Shown piece after piece: positions 1 through 13,200 of a stretch of 64,000 nt of DNA (its first letter is position 1; every line of letters starts with the position of its first letter). Made by a program: the position numbers and the translations under genes. Source of the DNA: Dastarcus helophoroides (Eukaryota > Arthropoda > Insecta > Coleoptera > Bothrideridae); assembly GCA_028583605.1 (NCBI GenBank), contig CM053327.1:44752059-44816058 (forward strand). The letters are read 5' to 3'. A model generated the notes under the pieces. It was not told where the DNA came from. It searched no databases and worked only from the letters and a program-made list of their open reading frames with translations.

Positions 1-73
1 CTAGTACAATTCACTGTACAACAATAACAATCATTACAAAAGCAGACATTATAGACTTAATAACCTAAATATT

Positions 74-1290
74 TTACTGAATCACACTTGCCCTGAGAGT
101 TTCGATTCGTCTACATAAATCTTCTCGTACTGCGGGATCTCCTACGAGAATGACTTTGCCACCATCCGCTGACCCAAACAACCCTAATTTTTTCTTTTTG
201 TTCTCTGGAGAAGGCAATAATACTCCCTTGGGTACGACTTTAGGTGGGTGAACCATATCGGTCCACGTATAGGTCCAGTCACCCTGAAATTAGTAATAAA
301 ATAAAAAAATGAACTTTACAGCATAATTGAAAACAACTCTCTAAATTTTTTATCATCATTTTCTGGATTGATAGTACACATGGCAGTTTTATAATTGTAA
401 AAGTGCACTGGAAGTTTGTATAACTATAACTGATGGGATTCCCACTAAATAAGCGCACTTTTTAAAAATTCTAATTCGCCTTTTCGAAAATTATGGTTGA
501 GATGGTAAATATTAAAGTAATTGATGTTTTTAACCATTATGGTGTGGGATTTTTCAATATTTATAACTAATAAACTCTATTAACGATAAATACAACAAGA
601 AATATAAAATTTTTTATATCGCTTATATTTATTGTTAATGGAGTTTATTAGCAATAAAGTACAATCGTTAGTAACGTTTATTAGTAATAAAGTACTAGGT
701 ATTAAAAAAACTGACCTGCCATCCGCCAAAGATATCATTGTGGGTTGTGTATATTACTCTTTGATCTGTTAACACAACTATCTCCTTGCCATTTACAATA
801 GGGTAATGATAAACGTAAATATCTGTTTTATTATATTTTCCTTTGTCTGTTTCTATTAGTAGTTTATGTCCATCGGCCTCCTGCTTATTGTAAGGCTTCA
901 CTTGACCATCGGTTGCCAAAAATCTCGGTGCTCTCAACCTCGATGCCTCATCACCATACTCCGCAGCCCTGAAATATAGAAACTGAAAGTACTCCCTCAA
1001 ATGATCATCTGTCATCACCATCTATTCCTGTTTGCGCATCCTATTCGCGATGCTCTGAAGGCATAGCGAGGGTTTCCCGATGCGAGTGGAGTAAACTTTA
1101 AAAAAAAAACGAAAGGGTACCTTTTGACAGCATCCAGTGAACCACTTGCAAAATCGATAACTCCCGCAGTTGGTCTAGCGACAAGCCCAACCATACCCTT
1201 GCCAACACCTTTGAAGAATCCACCAAAGCCCTCTTCTTTGGCTCCGGAGACTGGTTTTGTGAACACACCAGTAACACCATCGACGACACC
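74..1290 (-). CDS. Vps13: Vps13 exons 37-39: end of DH-like region and PH-like domain
   Basis: Residues 3041-3250 (exons 1290-1121, 968-716, 283-74). Exon 37 continues the glycine-rich helices ([18 protein letters not shown]). Exons 38-39 form the PH-like end: [27 protein letters not shown], then [10 protein letters not shown]. The stop is TAA at 76-74. No polyadenylation signal could be placed in the 73 bp left. Confidence 0.94.
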
Positions 1291-4200
1291 CTAGAAACCC
1301 AACGGTTAATAACCATATTAGTATGGACTTTGTTGTGGTTAAGTATAGTTTTTAAATTTCTCGATTCAACTATCGATCTTTTAAATGAGCATCAATTGAC
1401 GGTTGTCAATTTCCCAATAGAAAACCGATCTCGGTTTCCGGGATATGAAGAAAGACCAACGCACAGTAATGCTCACAAAATCTGTCATATTATTGACAAA
1501 GCAAACAAAGAAGGCTTGCAATATACAAATCTGGTCCCCTGAAACCAACAAAGATTAAAAAACACAACAACTGTTGGTATCAACTGTTCTCAGCAGCTGT
1601 TATCGTATTTTTTAATATTTCTTGGTTTCAAGGGACAAAATTTGTATGGTTTGGTGGAACGGACTAGTCCTTGGCTATCTTTAAAAATTGAAATAAAAAT
1701 TCTTGTTCTCTGAAACCAAGAAAGATTAAAAAAACATAAGAAAGGTTGCTCCAACGCGTTTCGACAGCCAAGCTGTCATTTTCAGAGAGAAACTGATACA
1801 GTATCTCTCGTTAGAGCAACGTTTGTTGTGTTTTTAAATGTTTTTTGGTTTCAGGGGACAAGTTCTGTATTTCAAAATTTGTATATCAATCTTTTGAAGA
1901 TAACCGAGGACAAGTTGATCCCACAAATAAAAAGCGAATTATCTTACCATGACGAGACCTTTGCCACCTCTGGCGAGACCCTCTTGTACTGTGGCAGGTT
2001 TCTTCGTTAAATGCTCCCTACGTTTTCTCTGGAAGTCTTCATCAAACGTTAACACCGCTATTCCTTTGCCAACCGCCCCGGTTATTCGAGAGACAGCACC
2101 GGCGGCACCACCGACGGTATGGCCGAAAAGACTCTTTACACCTAGCGCTAAACCTTCGGCGAATTCCCCTGGTCCTTGAATGGCGCCCTAACAAAAATTA
2201 TATATAAATCGCTCGAAAGTGCCAATTTAAATAAAAAAAAGGTGGATATCTAGGGAAAAAAAAGGTCGAGGTTGTCAAAAAATTATTATTTCAACGTTAA
2301 ACGGATTTATTTAAAAAAATTAAAATGAAAAAAAAAGGTCGAAAACTCGAAAGTGGCAATATTGGAAACGGGTTGAAATTTACAAGATAAGTTAAAATTT
2401 GGAAAAAAAAACGAAAATTATAAACCAATGGAAAAAAATTGGAAATTTAAATTTTTCAAAATATAAAGTCGAAATGTTCAAATAAGTCAAGATGTTCAAT
2501 AAAAATCAAAGTCTGATTTTAAAAAATAGTCACTTTCAGAAAGCCAAAATTTTGAAGAAAAACCGAAATTTGTATGTCAGACGCATATCAATGTCAGAGG
2601 CTATTTTTTAATCACAGACAAGAAAGTGAATTAATAAAAAACGTGTAAAAAAAGTGGATATTTTAAATTTCGAAATTTTCAAAATAAGTCGAAATTTTGA
2701 ATAACAGTCTAATTCTTTAAGAAAGTTGAAAATTTCAAAAAGGTGACCCAAAAATCGTTTTTCTTTCACGCAGACGAAGGCGCGAGTGTCAGCTAGCAAT
2801 GTAATAAATCTGTTTACCTGGAAAGGTTCGTAGAATAAATCCTCAACACCTTTTGTGATCCCCAAAACTAGGCCATAAGGATTCCCTATGACATCGAGTC
2901 CAAGAACTAGAACGTAAAGTTGCTTTACAAGTTGGCCAACGTAGTGCTGTTTGGCTTCTTCTATTAACTGTCCTTGAGTTAAGAAGGTATAGTCTCTTTC
3001 AAAATATGCCAATCTAAAAAATTACAAAACGGTGAAAAATAGTTTGTTTTTATAATTTATTTTTTTTAATATGTTTTGCCAAAAAGTACCTTGGCTCTTG
3101 GAACTAGGTTCAGGCTTGGACATAAAACTCGAATGCGAAATGTAAGAAGTCTACTCCACCAAATGTTGTACTTAATTCAAGGAACCAGACGTTTTTCTAT
3201 GCGTTGGTCAACAAATTAACAAATATTTTTCTCCACAGTTTTCCAACTTGGCGCAAACTTTTTTTTGTTAAAGCAATTGTATGCAGTATACTATTTTCAG
3301 GGCCAATGTTAGCAAAAGTGATTCATTTTTCTTTTACTTTGAATGTGTTACATTATATTGAGATTTCGACAATGTAGAAAGTAGAATACAACCTAAACTG
3401 CAAATTCATGCAGTCCTTCAGGCATATATAGTGAATCATAGGTAGCTGAACTACCAACAGTTGAAACACTGCCACCTAGCGAAGCGGTTGCTCTCTAAGA
3501 AAGTTCCCAGAAGACAAGGACTCTAATACATAGACCAATACGTTTGAACATTTATTAGATTCAAAGTTTGGAAACCAAAGACTGGTTTTGATCTAATAAA
3601 TTTCAAACCTATTGGTCTGTGCATTAGATTTCGGCAATATGACAAATTTTAATTATATTGGTTTATTAGTCACTTTTACATGGGAATCCAATCCCATGCT
3701 GGACTCGTCTACCAAAGGAAATATACTTACTTGAAGATTACATCCTGCATATCCGTTAGGGTGACACCAACACCCTGTAATAGTATATTGAGGAAGTTTG
3801 GCGCGTTAGTCGTTTGGCCGGTGCTCCCCGAAGCCAAAGAAAAACTGACGTGGATTTTTAAAGGTGAGAAATGAAGTAAATCGTAAAAACTCTTTTGTTC
3901 TCTTATCGAATATGTGGATACTTGCGCTTGCAATGGTTCTTCCGATAACTTCATATCCAGTAAGAATTTTTCTTTCTAAACGAAAACCCCAAATTATATT
4001 TTAGCTCGAAAGGTTTTCTAAAACACGTACCAATTCTGCTTCTGTATATTCTCGCGTTGCCATCACTTCAACGAGAGCATTTATGAAACCCAAGTCGACT
4101 TTAACGTGGAATTCTTGGATAAGCATTTTGAAGTACTTAAACTGCCTAATTTGACTGTTTTTCATCATCAGTTGTACTATACTTAACTCCGCAAATGGCT

Positions 4201-7200
4201 TCATACCTGGAAGACGAATGAAATTCAAAATTGAAAACATCAACAATCTCTATACTTACCGCTATCGATAGCAACACTTTTTGGAATTGGCACAGGCGCA
4301 AGCACCACCGGGAATATACAACCATACATCTGATTATCTATTTGCAAGCGATTGATTTTGGCATGAAGTTGCAATTGGTTAACGCTGCTCTTTTGTTGAA
4401 TCCAGAGTCCAGTTTGGAACGATCTCCTAATTTTTCGCTTCCGCGGTTTGTACATCTGATTTAGGGCGAAATCGACCTCCATTTTACCATCTATTATCCT
4501 CCTGGTTTCCACCGGTTTATCCCTCTCCCAGCTATCCAGGTCCATCAAGTACCTCTGATACTCCATTTCCAAATGGTGGCTATCTTTCGCGCACAACTGC
4601 TTGAATCTTCTACCGCTCAATTTACATTGTTCCCATATAACTCCGGAGCTGGCTATGCCTATGTACATAACTTCGTTTTGTGTTTCATTGTTGACAAGCG
4701 AGAGACCGAAGCCGTGGATGGAAAGCGTGATTTCTTGTTGAACGAGTTCGAATTCTTTGGCACATTGAACGTTTTCGGCGACCTCTTGCTCTTCGGTAAA
4801 CAACAGAGTGCGCTGCATTCCGTCTAAAAATGACACCCAATATATTTCGTAATCGCTAACTTTGTAATGACCAACAGCATCTTTACGGAGGTCGTTTTCC
4901 ATTTCTTTTTTGTTACCGATTTCCCACACTAATACTCTTAAGCCGGATGGGTTGTCCCATGTGAACAGCATCGAATTTCGAGGTTTTAATACCCTGAAAG
5001 TAACAAATTGAGAAAAAGTGAGGTCGATGTAAATGTATAATTATACTTCATTTGGATGGTTTCTTTTTCCCAAAAATTCATCGCGTGTCTCGTATGGTTC
5101 AAAATCAAAGCTGGGGCTAAACCGTGGTCGTAAGGTGATATATTTATGTATATTCCACCTTCTGTTACTTGGATGTCCACGTTTGCACCACCATACTACA
5201 ACGTAAAAGATAATTTAATTTTTGTCCTTGTATCAAGTTTCATTTACTTAGTTACACATTGACGCTGTAAAATGAGATATTTTAAAATTTAGAATTTTTC
5301 ACATCGATATCTGATGTTTAATCGAAAACTATCTAAAATGAATCAAATTTATATTAAGTGTCACATTTCCTAAGCAATGCTTATGTAAATTAACACTGAA
5401 TTTGGCTGTAATGTAAGACCTAATTATTGACACATTGACAGTCATCAAGCTAAGCTTTTATGTAGCAAATGGATTTATTTAAACATTTTTAAAATTCGAC
5501 TTTTTGTGAAAATGTTTACTTTTTTGAAAATTTTCATTTTTAATAAAAAATTCGACTTTTTGAAAATTTTCATTTTTAAAAAATTGGATTTTTCTCACTT
5601 TCGATTTTTAAAAGTTTCCAACTTTTTTAGAATGTTTACTTTTTTGAAAATATTAAACTTTTGATCATCAAATTTTGACTTCTTTTTAAGATATTATTTT
5701 TCCAGAATTTCGTTATTCAAAATTTTAACTTCTTATGAAAATTTCGACTATTTTTCAAGAATTTTTACTTCTTTTCGAAATTTCGACTTTTATATATAGC
5801 AAATGATATTTTTATTTGAAAAATTGAAAAAAATCGATTTTTTTTTGAATTGATTGTTGAAACGTATTTTTCAATCAAGATTTCCACTTTCAAAAATTGG
5901 ATTTTCCACAAAATTTCGATTTTTTTCGAATTTTTTCATAATTTTTCCTTTTCTAAAAAACTTAATCTTTTCTCATCAAATTTCGGCTTCTTTTTAAGAT
6001 ATTAGTTTTTCCAGAATTTCGTTATTTAAAATTTTAACTTTTTATGAAAATTTAGACTATTTTTCAAGAATTTTTAACTTTTTTTTGAAATTTCTACTTT
6101 TATATAGTAAATGATATTTTTATTTTAAAAATTGAAAAATTCTATTTTTTTTAAATTGATTGTTGAAACGTATTTTTCAATCAAGATTTCCACTTTCAAA
6201 AATTGGATTTTCCTCAAAATTTCGATTTTTTTCGAATTTTTTCATAATTTTCACTTTTCTAAAAGTCTTAATCGTTTCTCATCAAATTTCGGCTTTTTTT
6301 TTAAGATATTATTTTATCCAGAATTTCGTTATTCAAAATTTTAACTTTTTATAAAAATTTCGACTATTTTTCAAGAATTTTTACTTCTTTTCGAAATTTC
6401 GACTTTTATATAGAGCAAATGATATTTTTATTTGAAAAATTGAAAAAATCGATTTTTTTTTTAATTGATTGTTGAAACGTATTTTTCAACCAAGATTTCC
6501 ACTTTCAAAAATTGGATTTTCCACAAAATTTCGATTTTTTTCGAATTTTTTCATAATTTTTCCTTTTCTAAAAAACTTAATCGTTTCTCATCAAATTTCG
6601 GCTTCTTTTTAAGATATTAGTTTTTCCAGAATTTCGTTATTTAAAATTTTAACTTTTTATGAAAATTTAGACTATTTTTCAAGAATTTTTAACTTTTTTT
6701 TGAAATTTCTACTTTTATATAGTAAATGATATTTTTATTTTAAAAATTGAAAAATTCTATTTTTTTTTAAATTGATTGTTGAAACGTATTTTTCAATCAA
6801 GATTTCCACTTTCAAAAATTGGATTTTCCTCAAAATTTCGATTTTTTTCGAATTTTTTCATAATTTTCACTTTTCTAAAAGTCTTAATCGTTTCTCATCA
6901 AATTTCGGCTTTTTTTTTAAGATATTATTTTATTCAGAATTTCGTTATTCAAAATTTTAACTTTTTATAAAAATTTCGACCATTTTTCAAGAATTTTTAC
7001 TTTTTTTCGAATTTTCGACTTTTATATAGCCAGAGACTAAATAGACTGAACCTAACACGGTAAGCAGTGAAGCCAGTTGAAAGCCTGGCGAAAGCCTAGC
7101 TCCATCTAGCTCGCAACGCCCTCTTATTATTTGACAGACCTTTGCGAAGATAACATCGGTTTTTTTTTAAAGAAAATGGACTGTAAATATGGGGAAGTGT

Positions 7201-10200
7201 ATTGTGGATCATTGTTGAAACCTCAGTGAACACATTAGTGAAGGAAAATCAAGAGTTTCATTCTTTGGGTAGGTAAAAATAAAATATATAAATATTCAAT
7301 TAACGGCGTGCGCGCGTCGCCATTTCACTGCAATCATGACGTGTTTACAGCACCGGCTTAACAATATTGTACACAGGCGTCGCGTATTGAAAGAAAATTA
7401 TTTTACTATTAAACCAAGATGTCTTTGAAAATAGTTCTCCTGAACTTTTACCAAAAAGCACTTATAAAAATTATCCTATTGGTCCAAAAGCCCCTAATTC
7501 TAAAGTTTCATCTAAATCGTTAGAACCGTTACGCGGCAAGTTTCGTATTTATAAATTTTACTTAATCCGACCATATCGAAAAGTAGTGGAATGCACCTCC
7601 CCACTTCCCCGGATTTTAGCTTCAACTGTACGCATGAGACAACATTGAAACGTTCAGTCTATTTAGTCTCGGTATATAGCAAATGGTATTTTGAATTGAA
7701 AAATTGAAAAATTCGATTTTTTTTTGAATTGATTGTTAAAACATATTTTTCAATCAAGATTTCCACTAAAAAAATTGAATTTTCCTCAAAATTTCGATTT
7801 TTTTTTCGAATGTTTTCATAATTTTTACTTTTCTGAAAATCTTAATCGTTTCTCATCAAATTTCGGCGTTTTTTAAGACATTATGGCTTTTTCAGAATTT
7901 AAACTTTTTTCAAAATTTCAATTTTTGTGTAAAAATTTTCACTTTTTTTTTCAAATATTTCGACTATTTCTCGAAGTTCCGACTGTGAACTGGATTTTTA
8001 TTTAAAAAATTTAAAAATTCGACTCTTTTTGAAAATTTTCACTATTTCGAAAAATGGGATTTTTCTCAAAATTTCGATTTTTAAAATAGATGAATCCTCG
8101 TCGTTAGATGACGATGTCGTTGTGTCGTCATGGCCAAGCTTTGCATTTATTAACATAGGAAATGTGTCGCGCTATATGCGCAAGTGTAGGAAATCGAGAA
8201 AGTGCGCGAAATCTGGTAATACTGAAGCGGACTAACAGACAGACAAACACACTTTCGCATTTATTATTAAGGATGAATGTCTTGCATTAAAAATCAGGGT
8301 TTTTTTATGTAATTTTAAATTTTTACTAAAAAGTGTTCTTTTTTAAAATTCCATGTTTCAATTTTAAACTTAAAAATTCTTCTAAATTCTGATTTTTTAA
8401 AGCTTTTTATCTTAAAAGAAATACTCCTTTTTAAAATGCCAGCTTTAAATTAGATGTCGAAATATTAAAGATTAAGTTATCGGAATTTACCCGGATATCA
8501 AAAATTATCTTGGTCAAGGGTGGTTCCGGAATGTAAAACGTGTGTCTTACTTTAAATTTTTGAATATGTTTTGTTGTGTCAGAATCTGTCAAGTCATTGT
8601 GCTGAAATTTTCTAATCCAGTTTTTGAATCATGTCTCTTACCACACAGCACAAAATTTTCATGGTTGAAGGCTATTTTCGAACGGGTGTTAATGGAAATT
8701 GGCAATACAGTCAACGTTTGTGTTTGGACAATTTTCGAGAGCACTTCCCAAACGTGGCAATATTACCAGACAATTTTTATGCATGCTTTACAAATTGTGT
8801 TGAAGTGTTTCGCGAAACTGGTTGTGTGACTCATAAGGTAGACGAAGTGTTCGTACGGAAGAAGTTGTCAATGACCTTCGTCAATGTATGGAAGAGGAGC
8901 CTCAAAACCTTTGAAACGTCTTTCTCAGGAAATTGGACTTTCTTATGGAACATGTCAGAAGATTTTAAACAAAGACTTGAACATGCATGCATATAAGATG
9001 CAAGCATATCAAGCTCTTCTGTTCGCAGACCACCCCAGACGCCTTGCTTACTGCCATTGGTTTGTCAATAATTTAATGAATGACGATCTTCTGGACTTTT
9101 TTCTGACGAAACATGGTTCCACCTTTCGGGATACATCAATTCTCAAAATATGCGAATGTGGGGTAACGATAACCTTCATGATTTTACTGAATCGCCACTA
9201 CATGCTCAAAAAATTGGTGTTTGGATGGCAGTTTCTCCCAGAAGAATAATTGGGTCAAATTTTTTCGATTTCACCGTCAACGCAGAAAGGTACAGACACA
9301 ACTTTTTGGCTGAATTTGTGCAACAGTTAAACGATGATGAACTTCGGTAAGGTTATTTTCAGCACGATGGTGCAACAGCACATACTATACGAGAAAATAT
9401 TGCTTTCCTCCGCGAGTTTTTTGATGACCGGCTGATAAGTTTGCATACAGAAGTTGAGTTTCCTCCGAAGTCACCTTGTTCGACAATTATGGACTATTTT
9501 ATATTTCATTATTTAAAAAACAAGATTTTCGCAACTCCGGTAAATAATTTGCAAGAATTGCAACAAAGAATTGTTCAGCAATGTGTAACCGTAACGCCAG
9601 AAATGCTGCAAAACGCTTTTCACAGCATGTGAGAAGGCGCGTCAACTTGTGCATCGAGCAAAACGGGGGACATTTCCAACAATTACTGTAATTTAATTTT
9701 TCTTGTTACTAAAACCGTTATTTCATAATTTGTAGTTCATTATTGTTTTACAACTGAAATAAATAGGTATGAAATTGTTAGGTTATTGTGACAGTGTGAC
9801 AGTGACATAATTATTTCAAACGTAAAGTAAGGCACACGTTTTATATTCCACAATCACCCTTGACCAAGATAATTGTTGATATCCCGGTACCTTATTATTA
9901 AGTTTCAGCAAAACCGTATGACTCTCCGTATACAAGAATGGAGACGATACTTCTTGAGTATCAGAAACTCTCAATTTCAAAGCCCTCTCATCAAATTCAC
10001 TGGAAGGCCAAAATGGGGCACATGAATGTGGTTCCACTTCGATCCAAGCGTCAGCCGGTCTTTCGTACTCTTGACACTCGATAGCGTAATCCGAGTTATT
10101 TATAATCACATGATACGGTGTGAATGTGATTTGTTTTGTTAAACCATTGTACGTCAGTTGATTGTGTACTCCAATCTGAAAACTTTGTCAATTAGAAGTA

Positions 10201-13200
10201 ATTATATAAAGTACTGTATGCATACCTGGTAGATTTTTCCTTCAGATTTACAGGCCACAACACCGGAAGAACCGGCGACATCTAGCGAGAACTTATCGGA
10301 CCATTCGCCTTGTTCTACTTTCACGGCCGCCTTTTTCTTACCGAAGAAGTTTTTGGCATTAAATGAAAACAGAATAACATTCTTGTAATCAGGGGGATGG
10401 TGGACTGCATTGACCCCTTCATCTCCAGACTGTAAATACATGCAAACTTATACTATTCGTATCCACATTAAAAAAAAAAAATCATGCATTGCTACACAAG
10501 TACCAAAATTGTTGCAAATAAACCAAAAATAAAGTAGCTTTGGCAAAACAAGGTAAGTCTGCATAGTAAGGAAACTGATGCATAAAACTAATTTAATGTG
10601 GGTTTGTGCAATACAGGTTTCATTGAAACAAACCGCATCAATGGCACACTTCAACTGTGTTAAATGGATCACTATTTTGGTTTAGGGGCGCCGCGCAAAT
10701 ATTAAGACCGCTGGGAACCATAAAAGTTCGGAAACCACTGCCCCAAAGGATTAATTTTTTGTTAGCACAATTTTTCGATTTTGAAAATTAAAAATTCTTT
10801 TTAATGCTTCAACTTATTAGAAAATTTCTGTTTTCATATTTAAAACATGTCAAATACATACATACTTTTAAAAAAGCACATCCACTAACAATTTTTTATT
10901 CAGATTTTGTAAAGCACATCCACTAACAATTTTTTATTCAGATTTTGTATCTTCTCCCGTTGATTATTCAATCAACGCTTCCACTGATTTGATTTCGTTT
11001 TATTTACCAAACAGATTAAAAAATCCAATGGTTCTAAACCTAAATTTTCTATTTTGTTTACAGCGCTTGCAAACCAAGTAACGTGTTAGTGTTATCAGAC
11101 CAGTGATTACCAGAAAGGTATTTAAGCTTACTAGAAAGTAACACAGAAGTTGATTATACAAATAATTTAATGCGAGAAAAAAATGCAAGCAACAAAGTGA
11201 AGCTACAATTACATCTATGATCACCTTTGCGGGGCTGCTGGTGGAGTCAGACTTTTCGACTTTTTTAGATTTCTAAAAGAGTTCATTTACGTTTACAAAT
11301 TACGTGTAGACTAGCGACAAATACCGACTTGTAAATGAACTTACCCTATAGCTTAAGAGGAGACCAGTTTTATTTAATAACCAAAACGGACAATACAAAG
11401 TTAGAATTATGGTGCCGTCCTTATTTAAGCAGTGCAAACCGAGATCCAGACTCATCTTGACGTCGCTGTCGTAACTCATGAAAGTCCATACGGAGAAATC
11501 CGGTAAATCTTTCGGAATTTCCTGTTTCGTCGACCATTCTTTTTCTAGGTAATTTTCCAGCTGGAGTTTGAAAATGTGTTAGAAAATGTGTCGGAAAATG
11601 TTTGTACACAAAATGTACTAGAGATCTACACGAGTGAGCACGGTATCGTCCAATTACTGGTACAAATACTCATTTGGTGACTAACGACAAATATCGAAGT
11701 ATTTATTGTTCAAGCTTTTGCCTATTTCTCAAAGTAATAATTTTTTTTGATTCTACTTTTTTCCAAAATTACGACTTTTCCTCAAAGTTTCGACTTTTGT
11801 ACAGTAAATTGAACGTCCACTTGAGAAATGAAAAAATTCGACATTTTTTTGAAAATGTTCACTTTTTCCAAAAATTGGTTTTCAAAATTTTTCAATTTTC
11901 CAATTTTTTTCATAATTTTACTTTTTTTTGAACATTTTAAACCTTTATCATAATTTTTTCTCTCAAAGTTATGGCTTTCTCAAAATGTTTAACTTTTCGA
12001 CTTTTGTGATAAGTTTTAGATTAAAAATTTAAGTTTTTACAAAAACGTTTCTCTTAATTTCGAATACAAATGAATACAAATGCAAAATTTGGAAAAATTA
12101 TGTCGAAATTTCGGAAAGAATCTTCAAAATGCCTAAAAATAGGCCTAATTAAAGCCATAATTTTGAGTTTCAAACTTAAATATTTATATAATCGGTGATT
12201 GAAATCCGATTACATTTTTTACTTACTCATGCAGGTTTCTATCATGAAGTAGAAAAATACTCACTCTTGTAACTAAAACGGATTGTCCGGGGTTTATTTT
12301 CGGCAACTGCATGCAGTTTCCGGATTCGACGCTCAATTCTTCATTGAATTTCTCACCGCAGCAAACCACTTTGAAAGGTAGACAATTTTTAAAAATAACC
12401 GTGGGTCGCAAATGCATATTATAGCAAGTGCTAATCATGGTGTACCTTGTTGTATTTTCAAAAAACACCTGTTCCATTTCTCCCGTTACTTTAAGGGTGA
12501 ATGGTTCCTTGTCGTGTGATGACTGAGTCGGTTCGCATTGAAGTATTTTCGTTACGGTCACGTTAGCTTGCAAATCTTTCCAAATATACGGTTTGGTAGA
12601 TACCGTGTATCCTTCCACGGAGAAGAATATTTCGCAAGTCGGGGTATAGACTGCGTTTATTGGTACGTTAACGTGACTTCCCGGGTTTATGGTGGCGACA
12701 TTCGAGAGTTCGTTAGCTTTGATCGTTCTGTAGTAAATATCAACAGGAACCTCAAAGTGGTTGTGGACCTTAAAGTTTGATTACTTGCTTACGTTCGACC
12801 TAATGTACAACAGCTATATTCACCTGTAGTATACTTCTTAAAGTGATAATAGTAACACCCTCATCCACTTTGATATCAGAAAGCAAACCCCAATTTTCAC
12901 CTTGGTGTTTTAGGGAGAAGAATCTTTTATCTGCTCTCGTTATTGGGAGCTCCAATGTAGTATTTTTGTCATTTATCTAAAAAAACATAATAATAATATG
13001 GGCATATTACGTTAACAATGACTTGGACTATGATTTTATCATATGCAATCGCACACCAGTTGTATAATGAAGCTTCTATCCCACTAATAAAATTCAAATC
13101 CGATTTACCTTAACGTGTAATATTCTATCCTTTTCTGAGACACCTTTCGAAGCGAATTCCTTGGCTAATTGCAGCGAAACAGCTTTAAAAGTTTGGGGTT

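Noticed and set aside
1330..1542. 70-codon plus-strand frame
   Set aside because: Antisense to a Vps13 intron, partly inside a MITE, no recognisable domain.
8029..8235. 68-codon plus-strand frame as a small gene
   Set aside because: It spans the edge of the A/T array and a retroposon tail, with no homology or conserved start.
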